In this document: piece by piece, positions 7,153 to 15,117 of the stretch
Position numbering within the stretch: position 1 is the stretch's first letter
How the letters are laid out: each line of letters starts with the position of its first letter
Origin: JBDTRY01 sp039931435
GTDB lineage: Bacteria > Acidobacteriota > Thermoanaerobaculia > Gp7-AA8
Direction of reading: 5' to 3'
NCBI GenBank assembly: GCA_039931435.1
Contig: JBDTRY010000039.1
Span: forward strand, 1 to 23,267
Length of the DNA stretch: 23,267 nucleotides
Made by a program: the position numbers and the translations under genes
Notes under the pieces: generated by a model
What the model was told of the DNA's origin: nothing
What the model saw: the letters and a program-made list of their open reading frames with translations, nothing else
The model's database searches: none

Positions 7153-8115
7153 ATGGCGCCGGAACCGATCAGCGTGATCAACCTCCACCCCGTACAGTCG
7201 GACGCCCGGGCCGAAGTGCTGGAAGGTCTGTCGAAAGCGCAGAAGGAGTTGCCTGCAAAGTTCTTCTACGACCGCGCCGGATCGGTGCTTTTTGAAGAAA
7301 TCACGGCGCTCCCCGAGTACTACCTGACCAGAACGGAGATTTCGATCCTGGACGAACACGCCGAGGAGATGGTGGCCATGTTCGGATCGAGCTTTGCTCT
7401 CATCGAGTACGGCAGCGGCAGCAGCAGGAAAGTACGCATCCTGCTGGACCAACTCAGTGGGCATGCCATCTACATGCCCGTCGACATCTCTCTTCTCTAC
7501 CTGAAAGAATCCGCGGAGAAAGTGAACGATGCCTATCCGGATGTGACGGTGGTGGCGGTGTGCGCCGACTACACACAACCGTTCGAGATTCCAACGGCCG
7601 ACGAATACGACAAGCGAGTGATCTTCTTTCCCGGGTCGACGGTCGGCAATCTGGAGTCGAACCTGGCCCGGATGTTCTTTCGGGATACTGCCCGGTTACT
7701 CAAGTCCGGCGATGGAATGCTCATCGGCGTCGATCTGAAAAAAGATCCGGCGATCCTGAATGCCGCCTACAACGACTCCAGAGGAGTCACTGCTGCGTTC
7801 AATCTGAATATCCTGCGACGCATCAATCGCGAGCTGCAGGCCGACTTCGATGTGGAGCAGTTCGAGCATCTTGCCTTTTACAACGAAGAGAAAGGCCGCA
7901 TCGAAATGCACCTCCGAAGCCGGATCGCCCAGGAAGTGCGCCTCAACTCACACCGCATATCCTTCCGCGAAGGCGAGACGATCCACACGGAGAATTCCTA
8001 CAAATACAGCATGGATGATTTCGCCCGTCTGCTGCAGGACACCGGATTCGTTCCCGTGCGCACCTGGACCGATCAACAGGAACTCTTCAGCGTCCATTAC
8101 CTCGCTGTGCCCTAG
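7153..8115 (+). CDS. egtD: L-histidine N-alpha-methyltransferase EgtD
   Basis: 320 residues, the usual family length. EgtD adds three methyl groups from S-adenosylmethionine to histidine to make hercynine, the first step of ergothioneine synthesis in the cytosol. With the start at 7153, key residues known from the mycobacterial enzyme fall at nearly the same numbers: Tyr39 and Tyr56 (FFYDRAGS, PEYYLTR), the SAM loop EYGSGSS, Asn166 in GSTVGN, Tyr206 in AAYND, and Glu280 and Ser282 in HTENS (282 and 284 in the mycobacterial protein). Histidine-binding residues are thus all kept. The sulfoxide synthase gene egtB is not adjacent, so the rest of the pathway is elsewhere or absent. The TAG stop lies inside the left arm of the MITE-like element at 8111-8279. 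Confidence 0.93.
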   Translation: MAPEPISVINLHPVQSDARAEVLEGLSKAQKELPAKFFYDRAGSVLFEEITALPEYYLTRTEISILDEHAEEMVAMFGSSFALIEYGSGSSRKVRILLDQLSGHAIYMPVDISLLYLKESAEKVNDAYPDVTVVAVCADYTQPFEIPTADEYDKRVIFFPGSTVGNLESNLARMFFRDTARLLKSGDGMLIGVDLKKDPAILNAAYNDSRGVTAAFNLNILRRINRELQADFDVEQFEHLAFYNEEKGRIEMHLRSRIAQEVRLNSHRISFREGETIHTENSYKYSMDDFARLLQDTGFVPVRTWTDQQELFSVHYLAVP

Positions 8116-8279
8116 TGGCGTGTAAACGATGAATCGGTACCAGATCGCGCAGCGATCGGCGAGGAGGGCAAGGCGCGCCGACGCAGACATAGCGGTGACT
8201 AAGTTGAGGAGGCGCAACGCGGCCATCGTCGTCGAGGGCAAGCGAGGTGGTACCGATTCGTCGTTTACACTCCACTAGG
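8111..8279. mobile_element. MITE-like non-autonomous element with 32-base terminal inverted repeats
   Basis: Bases 8111-8142 and the reverse complement of 8248-8279 agree at 30 of 32 positions; both begin CCTAGTGG. CTAG stands at both ends (8112-8115 and 8275-8278) and could be a four-base target duplication. The 169-base element has no coding potential. Its interior holds imperfect internal repeats built on GAGGAGGGCAAG / GAGGAGGCGCAA / CGAGGGCAAG and a GATCGCgcaGCGATC hairpin near the left end. It fills the gap between convergent egtD and dut and may act as a bidirectional terminator. I do not recognise the parent transposon. Confidence 0.75.
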
Positions 8280-8292
8280 AGTCTGCGCGGCA
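8277..8292. repeat. 16-base string shared with 2308-2323
   Basis: AGGAGTCTGCGCGGCA is identical at both places. Read on the minus strand, each copy follows a stop codon: that of dut with no gap, that of moaD after five bases. Both are followed by an inverted repeat based on AGACTCC/GGAGTCT (perfect at moaD, one mismatch at dut, where the second arm comes from the MITE). Confidence 0.55.
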
Positions 8293-8733
8293 TCAGAGGG
8301 TTCCCGAGCTGCCGAAGCCGCCTTCTCCCCGCGCAGTGTCCGGGAGCTGGTCGACCTGCAGAAGCTCGGAATGCGGTACGGCAACGATCACCAACTGGGC
8401 GATGCGATCTCCGCGCTGGATCATGAAAAGCTCCTGGCCGTGATTGATGAGAATGACGCCGATCTCGCCACGATAATCGGCGTCGACCGTCCCCGGTGAA
8501 TTCAGAATTCCTATCCCGTTTCTGAGAGCGAGTCCGCTACGCGGCCGGACCTGGCCTTCGTAACCAGCAGGGATGGCCACCGAGATTCCGGTCGGCACCA
8601 GGATCCGTTTCCCGGGGAGCAGAGCGACGTCCTCTTCCACTGCGGCGCGGAGGTCAAAACCGGAGGCGTGTTCGGAAGCGCGCGCCGGAGGTTGAAGATC
8701 GGGACAACGGCTGACAAATTGCACGTTGATCAT
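8293..8733 (-). CDS. dut: Deoxyuridine 5'-triphosphate nucleotidohydrolase (dUTPase)
   Basis: 146 residues, the normal size for a trimeric dUTPase. It hydrolyses dUTP to dUMP and pyrophosphate, keeping uracil out of DNA and supplying dUMP for dTMP synthesis. The five conserved motifs are all visible: ASGFDLRA, RPRSGLA, GTVDADYRGEIGV (with the catalytic Asp and the uracil-discriminating region), RGDRIAQLVI, and C-terminal RGEGGFGSSG, the arm that closes over the nucleotide. The gene appears intact and housekeeping. It is transcribed away from the M36 protease's 3' end and converges on egtD. Bases 8734-8858 hold its upstream region, with no clear promoter pair. Confidence 0.95.
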   Translation of the reverse strand: MINVQFVSRCPDLQPPARASEHASGFDLRAAVEEDVALLPGKRILVPTGISVAIPAGYEGQVRPRSGLALRNGIGILNSPGTVDADYRGEIGVILINHGQELFMIQRGDRIAQLVIVAVPHSELLQVDQLPDTARGEGGFGSSGTL

Positions 8734-8837
8734 CGGTGCTTTTTATCGTGACTGCGCCGACTTGTCACGTTGCATCTCGCATCAATCGTTCGTCGAACTC
8801 AGTCAACGTGTCAGGTTTACGAGCAAAAACGCAGGGC

Positions 8838-8860
8838 GAGGCCGCGGCAGCGGAGGCCTC
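8838..8860 (-). terminator. Possible terminator of the M36 protease gene
   Basis: On the minus strand GAGGCC and GGCCTC can pair around an 11-base loop, overlapping the stop codon, with TTTTTG following about seven bases later (8824-8830). The gap between stem and T-run makes it non-canonical. Confidence 0.3.
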
Positions 8861-11800
8861 AGCGGGCTGGAACGTAGATGGCGTCACCGGAGAGATTGTC
8901 AACGACCGAGGCGTAGCACAGAGTTTTTCCCTGGCCTGAGATTACCTGGAACTGCACGCGGCCTGACGATGTCGGCGGAGCGCCTTCACCCTGCAGGTTC
9001 ACCTGAAGCTGGCCATGGGCCGCAATCTGCACCACTCTCTCGAAGACGGCAAACCCGCCAGCATCCAGAAGCCGAATGCGAACAGTAACAGGCGCCCCGG
9101 TCACTTCCGTCATTCCCACGTTGGTCCTGTAACGCTCTGACGCTTCGATCTGAATTGCATTGGCTGCCGGCGTATCGATACCGATGGCCTCTGTAGTCTC
9201 TCGGGCGGCGACGAACTGACCCGCGGACCCTGAACTGATCGGAGTCCAGGCTCGGCTCGTCACGATCAACCGCGTATCCGGAATCACAAGCTGGCCCGCG
9301 GCCGGCGCTTTGCTGAAAACAGTCTGCACGACATCATCGAGCACGAGAGAAGCACCGGCATCCGGAGACTGCACAAGTGCTTTGATCTCCTCACCGGTGG
9401 CTGAATAAAAGAATGCAGCGAGTGATGCGGAGGGAGAGTCAGGATTGACCAGCCAGACCTCGCTTCGCCAGCGCGCAGGCGGCACACCATCAGCGTGGAT
9501 CACCACCGGCACCACCACCGTTCGAGCCTGCTCCGGACGCCGGACCGCCGGAATGTAGATGGCGTCGCCGGAACGGTTGTCCACCACCGAAGCATAGGCG
9601 GCGACCCGGGCGCCACCACTGAGCAGCGACACCTCGGCGCGGGCTGCAACGAGCTGTTCCCCAGCTCCTCCACCGAGAATCGGGAACTGAACATGGCTGA
9701 ACGGCAGCAGAGGAGTGTCGATTGTCTGGATCTTCGTTCCCGCCCCGTCGTAGACGGTGGTGCGCACGACACCTGCCGCCCCGGCCGTCTCCGCGAACCC
9801 CACGTTCGTCCGGAACTCCGCGTCGCTTTGAAGCTGCGGAATCTCTGTGGGCTGGCCGGCCATGGCCGTCTCCGACTCGTCCACGCCTTCGACGAACTGG
9901 CCGAACGTTCCGGTATCGCTCCCTGTGTAGATGCGGCTTGTTATGCGAATGCTCCCCACGTCGCCCCGCAACTCAAGTGCTCCGATTCCCGCCGTGAAAA
10001 ACAACGACGCCAGGATGTCGTCGACGGTCAGAACCTGTCCAGCGGCGATGACGAGCTGGATGGCAGAGAATGCAGCCGTTCCATCGGCTCCGCCGGGGGT
10101 AAAGAAGGCCGTGAGATGAGCGTCCGCACTACCACCGTTGAAAAGGCGCACGTCGCTGCGAAAGAACGAGCCGGCCACGCCGGGCGCTCTGACCACGACG
10201 GGAAGGAACTTCACCGGCCCGATACGGGCCGGCCTGACGGTCAGAACTTCCGCGCCGGTGAAGCGAATGATCAGCCCCCAGGAGATCAGAGACCCGACAT
10301 CGCGTCCGCGGCCATCGACGAGGTGCAACTTCCATTCACCGCGCGCTGACTTTCCGCGAAGGACATCGAGCGACTCTGCCGGGACGGACGTCAGACCGTA
10401 GACCGTATCAAGGTTCGTTCCGGCGTTGCCCAGCGCTTGTTGAAGAAGCACGGTGGTGCCGTCCGGAGCGATCAGAGTGAGCTGAATATCTCCGAGAAAT
10501 GGATGCTCGATCTTCACCTGCACGTAGAGTTGATCGATCACTCTGTCGTCGTTCACGGAAAGGCCGGAGATGATGCCATTCTGGTCACCATCAGGAATCT
10601 CACGGCGCCTGTCGCTGCTCTGGAAAAAGGTCAGGTCGCCGCGAATCGTGGAACTGCACTCCTGCAATGTGAGGATCTTTGCCGGCACCATTGCCGCGCA
10701 GATTGCCGCGGAATTCGCTCCACCGTACAGGATGCGATCGGCATCGATGATCTGCCGGGCCACGACCTTGAACGTAGGCGAGGGCGGCGTTCCGTACATG
10801 CCCTCGAGCACGAGACGGTCGGAGGTCTTCCTCCCTTCATCGCGGCCATAACGTTGTGTCAGCGAGACGAACAAACGGCGGAGAGAGGAAGACCAGATCT
10901 CGCCGTTCCGATGCTCGGTACCGGCGCTGTTGCTGAAAATGAAATCGTCCATGGTCTTGGAGCTATCGACTCTTCGCAGACAGTCCGCACCCTTTGGATA
11001 GCTGCAGTTGCTCGATGGTCCGTCCGCGCATCGCGCGTCCCAGTCGCCGATACAGAACGGATCGCGCCCGGAGTCGACCGTGCTGAGGAAGTTGCTCGAG
11101 AAAGCCCAGTAGTCGCCGAAGCCTTCGGAAATCGCCCGGCCTTCGCTGGACGAGGGTCCCATGAAGACACCCGGAGCAATTGAATCGTGGATGGCGTGGC
11201 CATATTCGTGAAGGACGATGTCGGCATCCTCCGCGTCATCCACTCCTCCGTCGCCGAAGTAGATCCGGCCTTGCCCGGGTCCTTCGAGCGTGTAGAAGGA
11301 GTTGTCCGCCACCCCTCCGTGCGCATCCACTTCCAGAGGTGCGGCCACGATGCGCAGTGGCCCCGTGTATCCCAGCGACTGAAGGTATCTCTGCGAGCGG
11401 TCCAGATGAAAGTAGACCATGACCTCCTCGAATGCCGGAATGCTCCGGTCGAAGGTCAGGGGCAGCGAAACGTCGGCTGCTGTGGTGAACGGCTGTTCGC
11501 GATCGACAATGCGCACGTTCGGGCCCGCCAGCGGACCGGATCCAGACAGACCCTGCAGCTCAACGTTCGAATAGGCGGCCTCGGGAACAGCGCCGGCGGC
11601 ATCGTTCTGATCCTGAAGCCCGGCGCTGTTCAATTTCACCACGGGGTTGGGATCGAAGACGCGCGCCGCTGCATTGAAAAAAAGCGCCTGCTGCAGCAGA
11701 AGTTCGCCCGTGGCAGCGTCCACGAAGAATTCGTATGGCTCAGTGGCCGAGACATGGGTCACGATTCGCCAGGCCCGGCGCACGTCCGCGCCTGCTCGAA

Positions 11801-12305
11801 GAAGAACGATGGTCCGCTCCTCGACATCGCCGAGAACGAGGCCGGGGCTGTTCCGCCGAAGTGCAGCCAGGGACTGATCCTCATCCAGCCGCGCCGGCTG
11901 AAGGGAAGTCAGTCGCCCCACCCGATTATGAAGTTCTGTGATGTTTCCTGAACGATCGACGTCTACATGCAATGCGCCGCCGATGACCGGTTCGGAATCC
12001 AGGAACTGCTGGTACACAAAGTGAACCCCGGTCAGAGACTGCCGTCGCGCAGAAAGACGCAGGTCCGGCTTCTCTCCCTGAAAGAGCAGGTCCGACGCCC
12101 CGGCTATGAATGCCTGCGCATCGATCGCTGTGTCCGTGACTGCCGGACCATAAAGATCGAGAATGCGACCGTCAGGTGCGGTGACAATGTCCGCGGAGTC
12201 ACGGTAGGCTTTGAGCAGAAGCGTCCGCCCGGAGACGGCACCAGAAGCGATCGGCGTCAGCAGGAGAGCAAAGCAGGTAATGACCGCAAATAGTGCTCGT
12301 TTCAT
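8859..12305 (-). CDS. Secreted M36 (fungalysin)-type zinc metalloprotease with P domain and two C-terminal modules
   Basis: 1148 residues from ATG 12305, where MKRALFAVITCFALLLTPIASGA is a clear signal peptide; the open frame continues to 12650 but only as the antisense of yigZ. Order: signal 1-22; FTP/PepSY-like propeptide to about 230 (inhibitory and chaperone role in this family); catalytic domain with HEYGH at 366-370 and the third zinc ligand Glu394 in EGFGDYW; a Cys-rich loop (CIGDWDARC...C...C); a P/Homo B domain at about 565-681 (HPFLGDIQLTLIAPDGT, WGLIIRF); then two tandem modules of about 222 residues, 698-919 and 927-1148, each ending YASVVDN.SGDAIY.PA. Catalytic residues are intact. 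It should be exported as a zymogen to the surface or medium. The same module ends the first gene of the window. No clear ribosome site precedes the start. M4 is the alternative family; length and HEYGH favour M36. Confidence 0.88.
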   Translation of the reverse strand: MKRALFAVITCFALLLTPIASGAVSGRTLLLKAYRDSADIVTAPDGRILDLYGPAVTDTAIDAQAFIAGASDLLFQGEKPDLRLSARRQSLTGVHFVYQQFLDSEPVIGGALHVDVDRSGNITELHNRVGRLTSLQPARLDEDQSLAALRRNSPGLVLGDVEERTIVLLRAGADVRRAWRIVTHVSATEPYEFFVDAATGELLLQQALFFNAAARVFDPNPVVKLNSAGLQDQNDAAGAVPEAAYSNVELQGLSGSGPLAGPNVRIVDREQPFTTAADVSLPLTFDRSIPAFEEVMVYFHLDRSQRYLQSLGYTGPLRIVAAPLEVDAHGGVADNSFYTLEGPGQGRIYFGDGGVDDAEDADIVLHEYGHAIHDSIAPGVFMGPSSSEGRAISEGFGDYWAFSSNFLSTVDSGRDPFCIGDWDARCADGPSSNCSYPKGADCLRRVDSSKTMDDFIFSNSAGTEHRNGEIWSSSLRRLFVSLTQRYGRDEGRKTSDRLVLEGMYGTPPSPTFKVVARQIIDADRILYGGANSAAICAAMVPAKILTLQECSSTIRGDLTFFQSSDRRREIPDGDQNGIISGLSVNDDRVIDQLYVQVKIEHPFLGDIQLTLIAPDGTTVLLQQALGNAGTNLDTVYGLTSVPAESLDVLRGKSARGEWKLHLVDGRGRDVGSLISWGLIIRFTGAEVLTVRPARIGPVKFLPVVVRAPGVAGSFFRSDVRLFNGGSADAHLTAFFTPGGADGTAAFSAIQLVIAAGQVLTVDDILASLFFTAGIGALELRGDVGSIRITSRIYTGSDTGTFGQFVEGVDESETAMAGQPTEIPQLQSDAEFRTNVGFAETAGAAGVVRTTVYDGAGTKIQTIDTPLLPFSHVQFPILGGGAGEQLVAARAEVSLLSGGARVAAYASVVDNRSGDAIYIPAVRRPEQARTVVVPVVIHADGVPPARWRSEVWLVNPDSPSASLAAFFYSATGEEIKALVQSPDAGASLVLDDVVQTVFSKAPAAGQLVIPDTRLIVTSRAWTPISSGSAGQFVAARETTEAIGIDTPAANAIQIEASERYRTNVGMTEVTGAPVTVRIRLLDAGGFAVFERVVQIAAHGQLQVNLQGEGAPPTSSGRVQFQVISGQGKTLCYASVVDNLSGDAIYVPAR

Positions 12306-12368
12306 GTGGGTTCGGGGCCGTCCTGCGAAACCTCGACGAGCCCTCCAAAATTCGGCGATCGCGGGCAG

Positions 12369-12971
12369 ATGATCTTCGATCGCTACAGCACTCTGGCCGG
12401 TCGTGGAGAGGCCCGCCTCAAGATACAACGCTCCCAGTTCATCGGGATAGCCTTCCCCACCCGCAGCCCCGAAGATTTTTTTGAGGCGATCGAGGCGCTG
12501 ACTGGCACGTGGTTCGACGCAAGCCATCTGTGCTGGGCGTACAGAATTCTGCAGGGAACCGAGGCCCGGTCCAGAAGCTCCGACGCCGGGGAGCCCTCCG
12601 GGTCGGCTGGAAAGCCGATCCTTAGTGCCATTGAATCGGCAGACCTTCATGAAACTGCCGTGGTCGTGGTTCGTTACTACGGCGGCGTTAAACTCGGAAC
12701 AGGGGGATTGTCCCGAGCCTACCGCTCCGCGGCCCAGGATGCCCTTCGGACGGCACTCAAAGTGAACCGCTATCTGTACCAGAGAATCGATGTGGACGTG
12801 CCATTCGAAGCGATGAATCTCGTTTACCGACTGATCTCGTCGCCGGACATTCTGTTGGTCCGGGAGGAGTTCGGAGAAAGCAATCGCTTCAGCATTGATG
12901 TTCGTCTGTCGATGGTAGAGGCGCTGCTTGCCCGCCTTCGCGCGGCAAACCTTCGCTTTACCGTTGTGTGA
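12369..12971 (+). CDS. yigZ: YigZ/IMPACT family protein (UPF0029)
   Basis: 200 residues from ATG 12369, close to the 204 of E. coli YigZ. The family signatures are clear: a dispensable N-terminal strand KIQRSQFIGIAFP, HLCWAYRI, SDAGEPSGSAGKPIL at about 71-85, and VVVRYYGGVKLGTGGLSRAY at about 98-117, followed by the C-terminal ferredoxin-like domain. Eukaryotic IMPACT regulates translation through GCN1/GCN2; the bacterial role is not established, although the fold suggests nucleic-acid or ribosome contact. The frame is open to GTG 12306, but the early part has no similarity. It is divergent from the protease with only 63 bases between starts, so the two promoters must overlap or lie within the genes. 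Confidence 0.9.
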   Translation: MIFDRYSTLAGRGEARLKIQRSQFIGIAFPTRSPEDFFEAIEALTGTWFDASHLCWAYRILQGTEARSRSSDAGEPSGSAGKPILSAIESADLHETAVVVVRYYGGVKLGTGGLSRAYRSAAQDALRTALKVNRYLYQRIDVDVPFEAMNLVYRLISSPDILLVREEFGESNRFSIDVRLSMVEALLARLRAANLRFTVV

Positions 12972-13013
12972 AACATGGATGCACTGGCGTGGAGCCTTTC
13001 ATCAGAAGGGTCG

Positions 13014-13035
13014 CGAGAGGAATCCCTCTCACTTT
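13014..13035 (+). terminator. Possible weak terminator after yigZ
   Basis: GAGAGG and CCTCTC pair around AATC (13015-13030), followed by ACTTTCCCC. It lies 43 bases after the yigZ stop, between two convergent genes. The T-run is poor. Confidence 0.35.
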
Positions 13036-13072
13036 CCCCGTTCGCCCGTGAAGATGTCGTGTCCTGATGAGG

Positions 13073-13474
13073 CTATTCCTCCAGCACCCGCGTTCCTGCC
13101 AGCCGATCGCCCGTTCGCTGGCGCCCGGTAATCACGAGGTACAACTCGAGGACATTCCAGAACACGATCAGCAGTGGCAGATTGCGCAGACACGATCGAC
13201 CCGGGCTGCATGGCTTCTCGTCGGTGGTCACCAGCCGCAACCCGAGCAGCCGTTTTCCAATGGATCTGCCCTGACCGGGCCAGGCATCGCGGAAAAGCAC
13301 GCCCAGCATCAGCGTCAGAAGCGCCGAGTACCAGACCAGGTTCACGCCGCGGGCCGAGTCCGCCGTCCAGAGAACCAGGTAGCTGGCCACGGTGGCCGGG
13401 ATGACGAGGACGAGAGCGAGGACAAGCATGTCCACCAGGAAGGCTGTCATCCTCAATAGTGTCGTCTGGCTCAT
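13073..13474 (-). CDS. RDD family membrane protein
   Basis: 133 residues from ATG 13474 (MSQTTLLRMTAF). The RDD pattern is visible: Arg8 and Asp15 in the first span (RMTAFLVDMLVL), a second hydrophobic span VNLVWYSALLTLMLGVLF, the cytoplasmic motif SIGKRLLGLRLVTTDE, a third span LPLLIVFWNVLELYLV, and the closing QRTGDRLAGTRVLE. RDD proteins are small three-to-four-span inner-membrane proteins; some are linked to ion or solute transport, but no single function is established. The frame continues upstream to 13570 through a run of eight G residues (13511-13518) and without similarity, so I prefer the ATG at 13474. It is divergent from the DUF4097 lipoprotein gene. Confidence 0.82.
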   Translation of the reverse strand: MSQTTLLRMTAFLVDMLVLALVLVIPATVASYLVLWTADSARGVNLVWYSALLTLMLGVLFRDAWPGQGRSIGKRLLGLRLVTTDEKPCSPGRSCLRNLPLLIVFWNVLELYLVITGRQRTGDRLAGTRVLEE

Positions 13475-13617
13475 GGTCGATGAGGGCCCCGGAGGCCCGA
13501 TGACGTCCCCGGGGGGGGAACACGCCCTCAGGCCGCATATGGCTGCCGGAACCAGCCTCTGGCGCCGCAAGGATAACTTTTTCTGCTCCGCTTCGTTTAT
13601 AACACCGGGAAGGATTC

Positions 13618-14451
13618 ATGATGAAGAAGCGGAATGCTCTGCTCGTCCCGGTAGCCTTGGCCGCCTTCAGTTTCGCCTGCGCCGTTCCCTCTGCGAAACA
13701 TGCAGCGAAGATTTCCCGCAGCTGGCCGGCTGCAGGGGTGAAGAGCATCGTCCTCGACACGGTGAATGGCACCGTGCAGTTCTCCACTGGCCGGCCCGAT
13801 CAGGTAGCCATGGAAGCCGTGATTCAGTCGAACGACCGCAGGACTCCTGAGCAACTGGTACGGATGGATGTCAGCGACGGCACACTGCACATCGCTGATC
13901 GAGGGTCCCGCAAGCGATTTGTCTTTCCCTTCATCCACAGCGGACTCCAGGTGCGATACACGTTCACGGTTCCGCCCAAGACAAACATCTCTGTCACCAA
14001 CGTCAACGGAAAAGTGCGCGTTGATGGGATCGAGGGCACTGCCAATCTGCGTTCCGTGAATGGCACGATCAACATCTCCACGGCGGGAGCGGAAGTAACT
14101 GCGCGGACCGTCAATGGCTCGGTGCGGGCAGATTTTGTAAACACCTTTCGCGGAGCCCGCCTGAGCACCGTCAACGGACCGATCACGGTTTCGCTACCTC
14201 CTGACGCCTCGTTTGATTTCGAAGTGTCACAGGTGAACGGTTCGTTCAAGTCAAACGTGCCCATGACCATCGGAAAAACAAGCAGAGGTGACGTCAGTGG
14301 TGCCGTAAACGGGGGACAGTTCCCGCTGGAGTTGTCCACTGTCAATGGCTCGGTGAGCGTTCAGCAGCGTCCGGGTCTCGCCCCGCCCGCAACCCCGGCG
14401 ATTCCCCCCGCCCCGCCGGTGCCGCCTTTGAAAAGCGACAGCACGCGCTGA
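13618..14451 (+). CDS. DUF4097-type envelope protein with VNG repeats
   Basis: 277 residues. Two ATGs stand side by side (13618, 13621); GGGAAGGA at 13607-13614 is better spaced for the second. The N-terminus is a signal peptide ending FSFAC, where Cys21 could be lipid-modified, although the lipobox is imperfect. The body has eight repeats centred on VNG between about residues 48 and 245 (LDTVNGTV, VTNVNGKV, LRSVNGTI, ARTVNGSV, LSTVNGPI, VSQVNGSF, SGAVNGGQ, LSTVNGSV), each with alternating hydrophobic residues, as expected for a right-handed beta-solenoid of the DUF4097 (putative adhesin) family. The C-terminal 30 residues are Pro/Ala-rich and probably disordered. It is probably periplasmic or surface-located. 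A role in adhesion is only suggested by the family name. Stop at 14451 is followed by a repeat-bearing gap. Confidence 0.82.
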   Translation: MMKKRNALLVPVALAAFSFACAVPSAKHAAKISRSWPAAGVKSIVLDTVNGTVQFSTGRPDQVAMEAVIQSNDRRTPEQLVRMDVSDGTLHIADRGSRKRFVFPFIHSGLQVRYTFTVPPKTNISVTNVNGKVRVDGIEGTANLRSVNGTINISTAGAEVTARTVNGSVRADFVNTFRGARLSTVNGPITVSLPPDASFDFEVSQVNGSFKSNVPMTIGKTSRGDVSGAVNGGQFPLELSTVNGSVSVQQRPGLAPPATPAIPPAPPVPPLKSDSTR

Positions 14452-14786
14452 AGTCGCGAACATCGCCAGAAACGACACGACTACCAAGGCGTGTCATCCT
14501 GAAGCGTCGAGCGAAGGATCTCTTCCACCTTCCCGGCTGCTATCAATCGAAGGGCACCTTTCTCGTTGAAGAGATCCTTCGGTCGCTGCGCTCCCTCAAG
14601 GATGACAAGCTCTCTACACCCCGCAAGAATAACGGGCGTTACACCAGAAGCGGGAGAAGGTCCAAGCGCCGGGTTCGCTGAAATAAGGGATGAGATACAG
14701 GTGGGTTCGCACTGACCGGAAAGTCATTTTTGGGGGACTTTTTTGCGGAATGGAATCCGGGGACCGAGCGTTTGGTAGGTCGACCT
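14452..14786. other. Intergenic stretch carrying an interspersed repeat
   Basis: 335 bases between the DUF4097 gene and the small unknown gene. It holds the repeat copy at 14493-14606. The rest (14607-14786) shows no gene, tRNA or convincing promoter. Confidence 0.6.
14493..14606 (+). repeat. Interspersed GTCATCCTGA element, copy A
   Basis: 114 bases bounded by GTCATCCT and its complement AGGATGAC, with a second inner inverted pair GAAGGATCT / AGATCCTTC. Its first 44 bases equal the reverse complement of the right end of copy B (19926-20027) with a single inserted A, and the right ends also agree closely; only the centre differs. Non-coding. It could fold into a long imperfect hairpin as RNA. 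Confidence 0.85.
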
Positions 14787-15083
14787 ATGAAGACCGGTTT
14801 GGAAAAGGATCACGGCGAACGTGTGCTGCCCGAAAAACGCCGCCGCATCCGCCGCCTCCGGATGATCATCGATCTCACTTCCAACCTCATCCGATCCGAT
14901 CTCACCCTCAACGCACGCGAAGCTCGATCCCTGGTAAACTGCGCCAGGAAGGCCATCCTCGATCTACTGCCGGAGTATGAAGAAGACTACGAGTTGCTCG
15001 TAGCTCCTGCTTTCGAGCAGATTCTCTGGGAACGATGGCCGTCGGAACATCGTACCTACGCCAGCCACGAGATGGTCAACTGA
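14787..15083 (+). CDS. Small protein of unknown function
   Basis: 98 residues from ATG 14787 (MKTGLEKDHGERVLP). The frame opens further upstream at TTG 14730, but that adds an unlikely leader. The N-terminus is basic (EKRRRIRRLR); the rest is predicted helical, with IIDLTSNLIRSDLTLNAREARSLVNCARKAILDLLPEYEEDYELLV and an acidic middle. I do not recognise a family. One cysteine, no signal peptide and no membrane span: a cytosolic protein. The composition looks like real protein, with ordered amphipathic helices and codon use like its neighbours. It converges on the membrane protein gene with a 34-base gap that has no visible terminator. Confidence 0.6.
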   Translation: MKTGLEKDHGERVLPEKRRRIRRLRMIIDLTSNLIRSDLTLNAREARSLVNCARKAILDLLPEYEEDYELLVAPAFEQILWERWPSEHRTYASHEMVN

Positions 15084-15117
15084 GTAACTTTTCCTGACCA
15101 GCGGCGTTCCCCCGCAC

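Noticed and set aside
12306..12650. N-terminal extension of the M36 protease frame
   Set aside because: It is antisense to yigZ, and a clear signal peptide starts at ATG 12305.
13511..13518. Run of eight G residues between the divergent RDD and DUF4097 genes, a possible phase-variation tract
   Set aside because: The run lies outside both chosen coding regions, is short, and no promoter elements flank it; a sequencing-length error is equally possible.
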